Assembly: GCA_009846005.1 (NCBI GenBank)
Contig: VXYL01000073.1
Coordinates: forward strand, 23,353 to 87,352
Reading direction: 5' to 3'
DNA from: Gammaproteobacteria bacterium
GTDB taxonomy: Bacteria; Pseudomonadota; Gammaproteobacteria; Pseudomonadales; Azotimanducaceae
DNA length: 64,000 nt
Shown: positions 44,401-53,030 of the stretch, in pieces
How the letters are laid out: each line of letters starts with the position of its first letter
How positions within the stretch are numbered: position 1 is the first letter of the stretch
The notes under the pieces: model-generated
The model's input: only the letters and a program-made list of their open reading frames with translations
Databases searched by the model: none
Told to the model about the DNA's origin: nothing
Made by a program: the position numbers and the translations under genes

Positions 44401-45937
44401 GCGCTACTACCGTTCCGTCGACACGACCATTCCCCGCAACGACGACGAGGTTGGCCAAGACCCCTTAGGCGAAATCGCCGCTGGCGGGATCCACCAGCAA
44501 ACGCATGAGCTCACGGCACCACCGAGGGCAGGGTTCTACAACTACGGCGTCTGCATCGACGCACTCCCGGACGAATACGATCAGGGCAACTGTTCCGACA
44601 CGCTGGAGATCACCGTCCCCGTGGATGTCGCTGGCGCCACGGTCGGTTTCGCGCTGGATGCCGGGAACCGCAACCCAGTCGACATCACCTACCGCAACGG
44701 CAGGTTCTTCGTGCTGGATTCCGGAGACCACCACGTCTACGCATACCGGGCCTCCGCCGCGCGCGATGCGGGCTCGGACATCGCCCTTCACCCCGACAAC
44801 CGCCGCCCCGTAGCAATCGCCTACGCCAACGGCGCGTTCTACGTGCCCGACGTGGGCGACGACAAGGTCTACGCCTACAACGTATCGGGCGAACGCAATG
44901 CCGACGTCGAATTCGCATTGGATCCCGACAACCAGAGCCCGTACGGGATCGCGTTCGCCGATGGTCGGTTCTACATCGCCGACGCAAGCGATCGCATGGT
45001 CTACGCGTATGCTGCCTCGGGGGAACGGGAGATGGGCAGTGACTTCGACCTATTCCGCGGCAACGACACGACCCGGGGCATGGCGTTCGCCGAGAACCGG
45101 CTGTTCGTGGTGGACCTGATCGATGCCCACGTCTACGCCTATTCAACGGCGGGCGAGCGCGACACCGCCGTCGAGTTCGGCCTGGCGCCCGACAATCGTT
45201 CGCCTGCAGGGATCGCCGCCGCCCAAGGCCGCCTCTATGTCGTGGACGCCACGGACGACACGGTCTACGGCTACGCCATCCCCCGGGTCGCGGATCTGAC
45301 GGTCGACACCGCGGCGGTCAGCAGCGCCTCTCCGGATGCGGGCGCATCTTTCACCTTCACGGCCACCGTCCGCAATATCGGCGACGGTCGATCTCACGGC
45401 GCGGGCGTGCGCTACTACCTGGCTTCGGATGGCGAATACGAGACCACGGACAACCTCGCCGGTACCGGGTCGGTCGGAGGTCTAGATCCGGAAGCGGCGC
45501 AGGACGTCTCCTTCGAGATGACGGCGCCGACGGACGACGGCTGCTACTACTGTGGTGCGTGCGTCGACATTGTCCGCGGCGAGCGGGTGCGATCGAACAA
45601 TTGCGCCGAGCCAGCCGAGATCCTCTTGGGAGACGGGCCCGACATGGACGTATCGCGTATACAGATCCACACCGCAGGCGTCGGCGGCCCAGTGGAAGCG
45701 CAGATCGGCGTGATCAACCGGGGTACGGGTCGCTCGCAGGAGGGCGAACTGCGCTTCACCGGCGGCGACGATGTCGTGATCGACATTCCCGCGTTGGACC
45801 CCGGCGAGGAGGAGATCTTCCCACGGCAACGGATCGGCACCGGGCAAGCCGGCACCACGACCTTCGAAATCTGCATCGACGTGCCTTGCGAGGTCAATCC
45901 CGAAGACGACTGCCGGACGCGCAGCATTACGCTGTAG
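41468..45937 (+). CDS. Giant secreted repeat protein with two propeller blocks and CARDB-like domains
   Basis: 1489 residues from ATG 41468 (ATGA overlap with the preceding stop); ATG 41555 is an alternative that brings the hydrophobic signal WFVVAFTVSIGVYGETA closer to the start. Residues about 70-540 contain four modules in two alternating types (VPLFPRAAVPDRQGFVRIIN..., and AFFNPGDNDNQRSSLRLINP...). About 722-936 and 1058-1275 are two blocks of five repeats each, of the form P.GIAY.NGRFYV.D..DDKVYAY, an NHL/propeller-like pattern. CARDB-like domains (VRNTGHRRAKKTTLRYYR, VRNIGDGRSHGAGVRYYL) follow each block, and a third related domain ends the protein. A role in adhesion or binding at the cell surface is inference. 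Confidence 0.82.
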   Translation: MTPALAVSGTNGARIRSKLAVAITKGRRTMRVVRHRGSGIIDRRRFPNRHWFVVAFTVSIGVYGETAVMHEVPLFPRAAVPDRQGFVRIINHADRAGEVRLHVIDDAGSRWQPIDLGIEGKATLHLNSDDIENGNDEKGIASGTGPGNGDWRIAVESDLDIEVLAYIRTANGFLTSMHETVAREEDGSYRVAFFNPGDNDNQRSSLRLINPGDDGAAVTITGIDDQGMTPGEDVVVEIPAGASRTLSSRELETGGTGFDGSLGDGAGKWRLSIQSDRPLTVVGLLASPTGEISNTSAAPIVADETGSHVVPLFPAASDPADRQGFVRVINHAAVSGAISVDSDEAHDPVTLPIGASEALHFNSDDWEFGNSAKGLSGVGGTDNDWRLLLSSDLDIDVLAYIRNTRDGFVSPMYADVPAAGYRHRLAVFNPGSNTAQVSQLRLANPGLGAALVTITGVDDDGESPGDGVTLSLAGGRTRILDAAELEAGGLDFDGALGDGAGKWQLVVESDAPIGVMNLMASPTGHLTNLSGVSAQTAPTEGSAFSDRAAGRRLVLDDGNRHIDFLAERRYRETRARETTTGSYAYSNTGTTTATLSLTTDDGVSCMADIAFESRISGRLSGCEDGEADLDWRLLDPARRDGDSITYEITAMIATLQSDPEVVRGATVTVSDGVRIAFENGGYVESGAHRFTCRAVAGCVIDNQVVKRGRVVQTPALGERDFPFDEANGSPTGLAYGSGHFYVVDADDLKVYAYNDAGVRAAALDFDLAAANRTPAGITLGPDRFYVVDEDDFLDEDATRTVFVYDTDGQHMAAETIEVSATIREPLGIAYLNDTLFLADAWTKKVYAYRASGERDPDADFDLVPDNASPRGIAYGNGRFFVVDVFDDKVYAYRIDGGRDRDADFNLADGNSLARGIAYVDARFYVANPGRVFAYPSDRPDLIVDAFSVEQERPDAGSAFDIDVTVRNTGHRRAKKTTLRYYRSVDTTIPRNDDEVGQDPLGEIAAGGIHQQTHELTAPPRAGFYNYGVCIDALPDEYDQGNCSDTLEITVPVDVAGATVGFALDAGNRNPVDITYRNGRFFVLDSGDHHVYAYRASAARDAGSDIALHPDNRRPVAIAYANGAFYVPDVGDDKVYAYNVSGERNADVEFALDPDNQSPYGIAFADGRFYIADASDRMVYAYAASGEREMGSDFDLFRGNDTTRGMAFAENRLFVVDLIDAHVYAYSTAGERDTAVEFGLAPDNRSPAGIAAAQGRLYVVDATDDTVYGYAIPRVADLTVDTAAVSSASPDAGASFTFTATVRNIGDGRSHGAGVRYYLASDGEYETTDNLAGTGSVGGLDPEAAQDVSFEMTAPTDDGCYYCGACVDIVRGERVRSNNCAEPAEILLGDGPDMDVSRIQIHTAGVGGPVEAQIGVINRGTGRSQEGELRFTGGDDVVIDIPALDPGEEEIFPRQRIGTGQAGTTTFEICIDVPCEVNPEDDCRTRSITL

Positions 45938-45940
45938 CGG

Positions 45941-47269
45941 TCAGTCGGCGACTTCGCCGCACAGGGAAGCAGCGGCGTTCAGCAGGGCGAAGTCGAAACC
46001 GGCGGGGCTTGCCAGCGTGATTCCGAACGGCAGACCCTTCGCCGTTGAACCGGCCGGAATGGCGATAGCGCACAGATCAAGCAGATTCACGAAGTTGGTA
46101 AACGTCCCGAGTTTCGTGTTGGTGCCGAACGGATCCCGTTCGACTTCAAGGCGGGAGCAAATCCTAGGCGCGGTCGGCATTACCAGGACATCGACGTCGC
46201 GGAGTGTCTCCTCGGCCTCGCGTTTCAAACTTGCCAAGCGATACTGGGCGCGGAAACACTCGACGGCACTCGGATCTCGGCCACCGGCAATCACCGTGCG
46301 CGTGACCGGGTGGACGGCATCCGGGTGCGCTTCGAGGAAACGCCCCACCGCCGCGTAGCGTTCCGCTACCCACGGGCCGTCGTAAAGCATCTCTCCGGCT
46401 GCGAGGAAGGGCGCCGCCCCGACGGGTTCCGGGCAACCGGGCAACGTTGCGAGAAAGCGCTCGTAGCAGCGTCGGAAACCCTCGTCCATGTCGGGAAGCG
46501 TCTGCGGATCGAAGTAGCCGTAGCGCACGCGCCCCGAGTCGAAGTCCTGACGATGAAAGCGTCGCGAGAACGCATCCTCGGGATCGAACCCGCCTGCTAC
46601 GCGTGCCACGGCACGGGCGTCCGCCACCGAGCGCGTGAATACCGAGACGCAATCGAGGGTGCGGCAGGCGGGTACCACGCCCCGCGTGGACCACCAGCCA
46701 AGCGTCGGCTTGAATCCGACGAGACCGTTGAATGCCGCGGGTATCCGTCCCGATCCCGCCGTGTCGGTACCGAGCGCGAACAGTGCCAGCCCGAGCTTCA
46801 CCGCCACGGCCGAGCCGCTGCTGCTGCCGCCCGAGATGTAGTCGGTACACACGGCGTTGCGCACGGCGCCGTAGGGCGAACGCGTTCCCACCAGGCCGGT
46901 GGCGAACTGGTCCATGTTGGTCTTCCCAAGGGGAATCGCACCCGCCTCGACGAGCCGTTCCACCACGGTCGCGGAGCGTTCGGGCGTGTAGGCGAAGCCC
47001 GGACAACCGGCGGTCGTCGGAACGCCGGCGAGGTCGATATTGTCCTTGACGGCGAACGGCACACCCCAAAGCGGCGCGTCCTCCATCCGGACGTCGGCAA
47101 GGTGGTGCATATGCGGGCCAAGCTCGCCGGAATCCAGCCGGCGGATCCACACCGCGTAGTCTTCGGTCTGTCCGGCACGCCGGGCAAGTTCGCCGACCAC
47201 CGTCGACGGGTCGAGGCGATTGTCCCGGTACGCCTCGCGCAATGCCGCAATGGTGGACGGCACCGTCAC
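45941..47269 (-). CDS. atzF: Allophanate hydrolase, amidase domain only
   Basis: 442 residues from GTG 47269, overlapping the stop of the carboxylase gene (GTGA). It is an amidase-signature enzyme: Lys75 in VPFAVKDNIDLAGVPTTAGC, the Ser pair in ISGGSSSGSAVAV and the nucleophile in GTDTAGSGRIPAAFNG. Allophanate hydrolase splits allophanate into two ammonia and two CO2. Full-length AtzF proteins are near 600 residues, with a C-terminal domain that is missing here, so the first product may need another enzyme or spontaneous decay. It is the last gene of the operon that starts at 54931. Confidence 0.92.
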   Translation of the reverse strand: MTVPSTIAALREAYRDNRLDPSTVVGELARRAGQTEDYAVWIRRLDSGELGPHMHHLADVRMEDAPLWGVPFAVKDNIDLAGVPTTAGCPGFAYTPERSATVVERLVEAGAIPLGKTNMDQFATGLVGTRSPYGAVRNAVCTDYISGGSSSGSAVAVKLGLALFALGTDTAGSGRIPAAFNGLVGFKPTLGWWSTRGVVPACRTLDCVSVFTRSVADARAVARVAGGFDPEDAFSRRFHRQDFDSGRVRYGYFDPQTLPDMDEGFRRCYERFLATLPGCPEPVGAAPFLAAGEMLYDGPWVAERYAAVGRFLEAHPDAVHPVTRTVIAGGRDPSAVECFRAQYRLASLKREAEETLRDVDVLVMPTAPRICSRLEVERDPFGTNTKLGTFTNFVNLLDLCAIAIPAGSTAKGLPFGITLASPAGFDFALLNAAASLCGEVAD

Positions 47270-50200
47270 GCGGTGGTCGCAAGCGCCTCGCCAGCGCGCA
47301 CGAGTTGCCCCTTGCGTACGAGCACATCGCCTATGACGCCGCTCTGCTCGGCCTTCACCTCGAACTCGGCCTTCATGGATTCCACGACGAACAGCACGTC
47401 CCCCGCCTTGACCTCCTGGCCGGGTTTGACCGCCACCGACCAGATAGACCCGGCCAACGGGCTCGGGACGAACACCCCCGGATCGCCATTCGCCTCGGCA
47501 TCGCCACGGCTTGCGATGTCGTCGACCGCATGGTCGAGGGTCATCAATCCGCGTGCGCGCCAGTCGTCGAGTTCCCGCGCGAAGGCTCGTTTGCGGCGTT
47601 TTTCGAACTCCTCGATCTCGGCTCGGTGTCCATCGAGGAATGCCCGGTGCCGCTCGTGGTCGAATACGCCCGGCTCGATATCTATGTCGAGGGCTCCGCG
47701 GGAAAAAGCCTCGCGCTTCTCGGCAAGTTGCCTGGCGTCGACTTCGTGGAAGCGGATGCGGTCGAACGGACGCAGCAGCCAATGCTCGTCGAAGGCGCCA
47801 CCACGACGATGTCGGTTCCAGACCTGCAGGGTGCGGCCGACGAACTGGTAGCCGCCCGGCCCCTCCATGCCGTAGATGCAGAGATACGCGCCACCGATGC
47901 CCACCGAGTTCTCCGCCGTCCAGGTACGAGCCGGGTTGTACTTGGTCGTGACCAGGCGGTGACTGGGATCTAAGGGTGTCGCCACCGGCGCACCGAGATA
48001 GACATCGCCCAACCCCATCACCAGGTAGTCCGCGTCGAACACGATGTCCTTGACCGCCTGATGATCCGGCAAACCGTTGATGCGGCGAATGAACTCGATG
48101 TTGTCCGGGCACCAGGGCGCGTCGGCCCGCACCGATCGCGTGTAGCGGTCCACGGCTTGTCGGCACGCGGGATCGTCCCAGGAGAGTGGGAGGTGGACGA
48201 TGCGGGAGGCGATGCGCGACGCCGGCACGCGCAGCGCGTCGTTCAAGAGCGGATCAAGTCGAGCGACGATGTCGACCGCGCGAAACCGCCGCCAATCGAA
48301 GCGGAGGAGCAACGAACGGATGCCCGGCGTCATCTCGAGCACACCGTCAACGCATGCCTCGGCGATGCCGGTCTCCAGGGCATGAACACGAAGTCTCAGT
48401 TCGATGTCGAGGATGTTCGGACCGAATTCCACGAGCAGCGAGTCCTGGGCGGCACGCCGAATCCGGATGTCCTCGAGTTCGGCGACGACTGCAGGATCGG
48501 CCCGCTGCCCGATTGACACCCGCCTGGCGAGCAACAACGTGTCGCCTCTGGCGATGGCTTCGTCCTGAAGTTGGCCAAGGCGTCTCGCCACGGCCTCGGT
48601 GACGGCCGAGAGCCATACCCGGTCACCGGCGACGAGCTGGCCAAGCTTCCAACGATCCGCCTCGATCACCGTCGCGGGGCAGACGAATCCACCGAGGCTC
48701 GGACCGTCTGGCCCCAGGATGACCGGCATGTCGCCCGTGAAGTCGATGGTGCCGAAGGCATAGGCGTTGTCATGGATGTTGGACGGATGCAGACCCGCAT
48801 CGCCGCCATCCGGGCGCGCCCAAGACGGCCGCGGACCGATCAGGCGCACACCGGTGCGATTGGAATGGTAGTGCACCGTCCATTCGGCACCCAGGAACTC
48901 GCGGATGTCCGTCAGCGTCAGAAAGTCCTCGGTAGAGTGCGGTCCCATCGTTACCCGCAGCACATGCCGCGCCGTTGGCGCCGGCACGGTCGCGGGCGAT
49001 GCCAAACCCGTCGAAGGCGGTGGCCTTGGCGCGATGCGCAGCACGTCGCCAGCCACCAGTTCCCGACCGTTCATGCCGCCGATGCCGCCCAAGGTGAAGG
49101 TCGCCGTGGAGCCCATGACTTCCGGCACGTCCAAACCGCCAGCGAAGAGCAGGTACGCGCGTTGGCCGTCGGTGACGCGGCCGATGCGCAATTCATCCCC
49201 GGCGACGACCGGTATGGCCTGCCAAGTTGCCACGGACGTCGCTTCGCCACCGCGCACGCGCACGACTTCGCAGATGCCGGCGACAAGCACCGTGGTATCC
49301 GTGCCGAATGCGAGCGTGGGGCCCTGCACGGTGATTTCGAGTCCGGTCGCGCCTTCGCAGTTGCCCAGCAACCGATTGCCCAGACGGAACGAGACGTCAT
49401 CCATCGGTCCCGACGGCGGGACGCCCACAGCCCAGTAGCCCAGCCGTCCCGGATACGACTGCACGGTGGTGTGGGTGCCGGCGGCGACGACTTCCACGGT
49501 CGACGGTCGGTACCTGAACCTCCCGAGCGTGGTCGTGTCGTGCCGCCCGGCAACGAAATCCGCGCTGCCGAGGGCATCGCCGAGATACTGGCGGTTCGTT
49601 TCGACGCCGTGAACGACCGTCTCGGACAGCGCGTCTGCCAAGGACCGGCGCGCCGCTTCGCGCGTCTCGCCCCAAACCATGACCTTGGCGAGGAGCGAGT
49701 CGTAGAACGGCGGAATCTCGGTTCCGTCGCGGATCCAGGTGTCGACGCGTGCCTTGTGCTTCGGGAAGCGCGCCACCGAGACCGATCCCGGCGTCGGACG
49801 GAAATCGTGCTGCGGATCCTCCGCACACAGTCGTGCTTCCATGGCGGCGCCGTTCGGCACCAGCCCGGCGAGTAGCTTGTCAAGCGGCGACAGCTCGCCC
49901 GCCGCCAACTCGACCATCCACCGGACGAGGTCGATGCCGTAGACCAACTCGGTGATACCGTGTTCGACCTGCAGCCGGGTGTTGACCTCGAGGAACGCGG
50001 CGGACCCCCGGTCCGGGTCGTAGAGAAACTCGACGGTACCGGCGTTTAGGTAGTTCACCGACGCCAGCAGCGCCCGCGCCTCGTCGTGCAATCGCCGGCG
50101 TACGGGCTCGGCCAGGCCCGGCGCCGGACATTCCTCGATGACCTTCTGGTGCCGACGCTGCAGCGAGCAGTCGCGGTCCCCGAGAATCGCGACGTTGCCC

Positions 50201-50850
50201 TCGCCGTCCCCGAACGCCTGAACCTCCACGTGCCGGGGCCGCACCAGGCAGCGTTCCACGAACAGCCTGGGATCGCCGAACTGGGATTGAGCCAGGCGTT
50301 GCACGGCGACGTAGCGGGCTTCGAGTTCGCGGCGGTCGTCGCAGCGATGCATGCCGATGCCACCGCCGCCCGCGGAACTCTTCAACATCACCGGGTAGCC
50401 GATCGCCTCGGCCGAGCGAACCGCGTCGGCGACGTCGGCGAGAACGCCGCTTCCCGGCAGTAGGGAAACACCGGCCGCTTCGGCCAACGACCGCGCCTCG
50501 TGCTTCAGCCCGAACCGACGCAGGTGCTCTGCACGAGGTCCGATGAAGGCGATACCGTCCGCTTCCAGGGCGACCGCGAACTCGGCGTTCTCGCTTAGGA
50601 ACCCGTATCCCGGATGCACGGCATCTGCGCCGCTCTTCGCCACGATCCCGAGCAGGGCGTCCATGTCGAGGTACGTCTCGGCAACGCCGCCGTCGCCGAG
50701 CGGATGGGCTTCGGCGGCCGACTCGACATGCAGCGAGTCCCGGTCCGCGTCCGCGTACACCGCGACGCTGTCGATCCCCATCGCCGCGAGCGTGCGACAA
50801 ATCCGGACCGCGATCTCGCCACGGTTGGCGATGAGGACTTTTTTGAACAC
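47266..50850 (-). CDS. uca: Urea/guanidine carboxylase (biotin-dependent)
   Basis: 1194 residues. Order: biotin carboxylase (KKVLIANRGEIAVRICRTLA, MLKSSAGGGGIGMHRC ATP-grasp, LEVNTRLQVEHGITELVYGI), then the KipA-like part (VQSYPGRLGYWAVGVPPSGP), then the KipI-like part, together the carboxyltransferase, and a C-terminal biotinyl domain with FVVESMKAEFEV. It uses ATP and bicarbonate to carboxylate urea to allophanate, or guanidine to carboxyguanidine. Two DUF1989 genes just upstream favour guanidine, since such pairs form carboxyguanidine deiminase. A WCPDNIEFIRRIN segment near residue 912 may lie by the active-site position where guanidine carboxylases carry Asp and urea carboxylases Asn; this was not aligned. 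Confidence 0.93.
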   Translation of the reverse strand: MFKKVLIANRGEIAVRICRTLAAMGIDSVAVYADADRDSLHVESAAEAHPLGDGGVAETYLDMDALLGIVAKSGADAVHPGYGFLSENAEFAVALEADGIAFIGPRAEHLRRFGLKHEARSLAEAAGVSLLPGSGVLADVADAVRSAEAIGYPVMLKSSAGGGGIGMHRCDDRRELEARYVAVQRLAQSQFGDPRLFVERCLVRPRHVEVQAFGDGEGNVAILGDRDCSLQRRHQKVIEECPAPGLAEPVRRRLHDEARALLASVNYLNAGTVEFLYDPDRGSAAFLEVNTRLQVEHGITELVYGIDLVRWMVELAAGELSPLDKLLAGLVPNGAAMEARLCAEDPQHDFRPTPGSVSVARFPKHKARVDTWIRDGTEIPPFYDSLLAKVMVWGETREAARRSLADALSETVVHGVETNRQYLGDALGSADFVAGRHDTTTLGRFRYRPSTVEVVAAGTHTTVQSYPGRLGYWAVGVPPSGPMDDVSFRLGNRLLGNCEGATGLEITVQGPTLAFGTDTTVLVAGICEVVRVRGGEATSVATWQAIPVVAGDELRIGRVTDGQRAYLLFAGGLDVPEVMGSTATFTLGGIGGMNGRELVAGDVLRIAPRPPPSTGLASPATVPAPTARHVLRVTMGPHSTEDFLTLTDIREFLGAEWTVHYHSNRTGVRLIGPRPSWARPDGGDAGLHPSNIHDNAYAFGTIDFTGDMPVILGPDGPSLGGFVCPATVIEADRWKLGQLVAGDRVWLSAVTEAVARRLGQLQDEAIARGDTLLLARRVSIGQRADPAVVAELEDIRIRRAAQDSLLVEFGPNILDIELRLRVHALETGIAEACVDGVLEMTPGIRSLLLRFDWRRFRAVDIVARLDPLLNDALRVPASRIASRIVHLPLSWDDPACRQAVDRYTRSVRADAPWCPDNIEFIRRINGLPDHQAVKDIVFDADYLVMGLGDVYLGAPVATPLDPSHRLVTTKYNPARTWTAENSVGIGGAYLCIYGMEGPGGYQFVGRTLQVWNRHRRGGAFDEHWLLRPFDRIRFHEVDARQLAEKREAFSRGALDIDIEPGVFDHERHRAFLDGHRAEIEEFEKRRKRAFARELDDWRARGLMTLDHAVDDIASRGDAEANGDPGVFVPSPLAGSIWSVAVKPGQEVKAGDVLFVVESMKAEFEVKAEQSGVIGDVLVRKGQLVRAGEALATTA

Positions 50851-50874
50851 AGTGCTTGGTGAAGTTGCGCCCGG

Positions 50875-51522
50875 CTAGCCGACGCCCGACCAGGTCGCGA
50901 TCTGGATCGGCGTCGGGTTGAAAGCGTTGCAGGGGTTGTTGAGCTGCGGGCAGTTGGAGATCAGCACCAGGATGTCCATCTTCGCGACGAGTTCCACGTA
51001 CTTGCCCGGCGCACTGATGCCGTCCTCGAAGGTGAGCGCGCCCTCGGGCGTCACCGGCACGTTCATGAAAAAGTTGATGTTGTGGGTGATGTCGCGCTTG
51101 GTGAGTCCCCACTGCTCATGGGTGTTGACCGCGAGCAGCCAACTATCCCGGCACGAATGCATGGTCTTCTTGTCCAGCGCGTAGCGCACCGTGTTGCTCT
51201 CGCCCGCGCAGGCACCGCCCAAGGTGTCGTGGCGACCACAGGTGTCCGCAGTGATCTCGAGCATGCCGTTGCCGTCGTCCGACAGCAGCGTAGTGCCCGT
51301 GGTGAGGTAGAGGTTTCCCTGCTCGCGGATCGTGTCCACGGCGCTGTAGCGTTCGCGGGGGTTCTCGGCGTTGAAGAACAGCGTGTCGACCGCTTGGTTG
51401 CCCTTCAAATCGGTGATGCGGAACGCATCGCCGGCGTCGATCTTGCCGATCCAGTAGTCGCCGGCCGCCACCGTCTCAGACCAGGCCGCGTGTTCCACCT
51501 CCAGCGGGCTTTCCTTCAGCAT
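50875..51522 (-). CDS. DUF1989 protein, carboxyguanidine deiminase-type subunit (urea carboxylase-associated protein 2)
   Basis: 215 residues from ATG 51522 with a GGAGG site about eight bases before. Conserved features are [40 protein letters not shown] and [18 protein letters not shown], where Cys and His residues are likely metal ligands. This family, long labelled urea carboxylase-associated, was shown in other bacteria to form the two-subunit carboxyguanidine deiminase (CgdA/CgdB) that releases ammonia and makes allophanate. The gene is 24 bp before the carboxylase and two bases after its sister gene, so stoichiometric expression is expected. The longer frame from 51594 is not supported by a ribosome site. 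Confidence 0.9.
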   Translation of the reverse strand: MLKESPLEVEHAAWSETVAAGDYWIGKIDAGDAFRITDLKGNQAVDTLFFNAENPRERYSAVDTIREQGNLYLTTGTTLLSDDGNGMLEITADTCGRHDTLGGACAGESNTVRYALDKKTMHSCRDSWLLAVNTHEQWGLTKRDITHNINFFMNVPVTPEGALTFEDGISAPGKYVELVAKMDILVLISNCPQLNNPCNAFNPTPIQIATWSGVG

Positions 51523-51524
51523 CG

Positions 51525-52256
51525 TCAGCCTCCCAATGCGTAGAGATAGTTGTTCAAAAAGCCGCGGCCGTTCTCCTCCCGGGAAACTCTGCACGGATCG
51601 TCTGCGGCGACTTCCGGCGCCAGGCGCAACTGGTAGCCGATGGGGCGGCGCGGGTACGCCGACGCCGGGTTCAGAGGGTGCGGACAGGTGTGCAGCACGA
51701 CGAGGGTCGGCATCTCGAAGCGAAGCGTCACCCCCGCCCCCGGCTTGGCGTGGTCGGCAACGAACGTCATGGTGCCGTCAGCCGCTGCGTCGACGCGTGA
51801 GAACCAGTTCACGTTGGCCGCGAAATCGCGCCGGCCGAGACCGTATTTGCCGAGTTCCACCAGGAAGCAGTCTCGGCCGTTGCGGTGGTAGTCGTTGCGG
51901 GCTTCCTGGTACGACAACGCTCCCCACTTGCGATGCACGAGATCGGCATTGCAGGTGCCGCTGGCGGCGTCGTGCCAGCCGACGTCGTCCGCGACGATGG
52001 AACAGAAAATGCGCCCCATGTCCGAGTACAGGCAGTGCCCCCGGGTGAGCCGGAACGTGTGCTGGCACTTCAGCGAATCCGGCAGGTTCAAGCGTTCCAG
52101 CGGATTGGCCGGGTTGTAGGCCAGCATGGCCGCGTTGCCGCCGCCTTCTACGTCGACGAGCCTCAGTTGAACGCCGGCATTGACCGTAAACGACCAATGG
52201 CTGCCGCCCGGCAGCACATCTTGGTAGAGGACGTCGGAAGTGGGTTTGCCTTTCAC
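51525..52256 (-). CDS. DUF1989 protein, carboxyguanidine deiminase-type subunit (urea carboxylase-associated protein 1)
   Basis: 243 residues. [20 protein letters not shown] followed by [20 protein letters not shown], then [20 protein letters not shown] and [18 protein letters not shown] parallel the sister gene and give the same potential metal site. As a pair with 50875-51522 it matches the heteromeric carboxyguanidine deiminase of guanidine assimilation operons. It starts two bases after the ABC ATPase gene ends. The extended C-terminus ([18 protein letters not shown]) is typical of the longer subunit. Confidence 0.9.
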   Translation of the reverse strand: MKGKPTSDVLYQDVLPGGSHWSFTVNAGVQLRLVDVEGGGNAAMLAYNPANPLERLNLPDSLKCQHTFRLTRGHCLYSDMGRIFCSIVADDVGWHDAASGTCNADLVHRKWGALSYQEARNDYHRNGRDCFLVELGKYGLGRRDFAANVNWFSRVDAAADGTMTFVADHAKPGAGVTLRFEMPTLVVLHTCPHPLNPASAYPRRPIGYQLRLAPEVAADDPCRVSREENGRGFLNNYLYALGG

Positions 52257-52258
52257 CG

Positions 52259-53029
52259 TCAGACTCCTTCGGTGACGTTGAGTTGGTCCACCACCGAGTC
52301 AACGTCCCGGTGGTTCGCGACGGGCAGGTCGAAAGTGATCGTGGCGCCGTAGAGGTCGGGCTCGTGCGGGTCAACGCGGGGCTTGTCGAACACGAGCAGG
52401 CGGGAACCCAAGCTGAATCCCTCGGAGATGTCATGGGTGATCATGAATACCGTGAGCCCGAGTTCCTGGTGCAGTTCCCGCACCAAGCCGTGCATGTCCG
52501 CCCGGATCCCGGGATCCAGCGCCCCGAACGGCTCGTCGAGGAGCAGGATGCTCGGTTCCGTGATCAACGTTTGTGCCAGCGCTAGGCGTTGCTGCATGCC
52601 GCCGGAGAGTTCGGATGGGTAGTTCGATGCCGACGACAGCAGACCGACGCGGTCGAGCATCGCCTCGGCGCGCTCGACGTCGCGGGCCCGGCGACGACCG
52701 AAGGTTCGCCCGAACACCCGGGACTCGGCGAATTCCAGGCCGAGCAGCACGTTGCCGAGGACCGTCAGGTGCGGAAACACGGAATAGCGCTGGAATACGA
52801 CGCCCCGGTCCGCCCGGGGCTCCGGCACCAGCCGCTCCCCGGCGACTTCGATCACGCCCTGGCAGGGCTCGACCTCGCCGAGCAGCATGCGCAGGAAGGT
52901 GGTCTTGCCGCAGCCGGAGGCGCCGACGATGGTTACGAACTCGTGCTCGTCGACCTTGAGACGGACATTCTCCAGCACGGTCTTGCCGGGATACCGCTTC
53001 CACACGCCTCGGACGTCGACCAGACTCAC
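52259..53029 (-). CDS. ABC transporter ATPase, NitT/TauT type
   Basis: 256 residues. Walker A is GASGCGKTT, the signature LSGGMQQRLALAQTL, Walker B LLLDEPFGALDPG and the H-loop FMITHDISEGF. It is the energy subunit of the nitrate/taurine-type importer made with the permease at 53031 and the binding protein at 53867. In this operon the likely ligand is guanidine, urea or a related nitrogen compound. Its start follows the permease stop by one base, and the DUF1989 gene follows after two bases. Confidence 0.92.
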   Translation of the reverse strand: MSLVDVRGVWKRYPGKTVLENVRLKVDEHEFVTIVGASGCGKTTFLRMLLGEVEPCQGVIEVAGERLVPEPRADRGVVFQRYSVFPHLTVLGNVLLGLEFAESRVFGRTFGRRRARDVERAEAMLDRVGLLSSASNYPSELSGGMQQRLALAQTLITEPSILLLDEPFGALDPGIRADMHGLVRELHQELGLTVFMITHDISEGFSLGSRLLVFDKPRVDPHEPDLYGATITFDLPVANHRDVDSVVDQLNVTEGV

Positions 53030-53030
53030 G

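Noticed and set aside
46310..49875. Two long plus-strand ORFs of 513 and 434 codons over the allophanate hydrolase and carboxylase genes
   Set aside because: Both are antisense to conserved enzymes and of biased composition.
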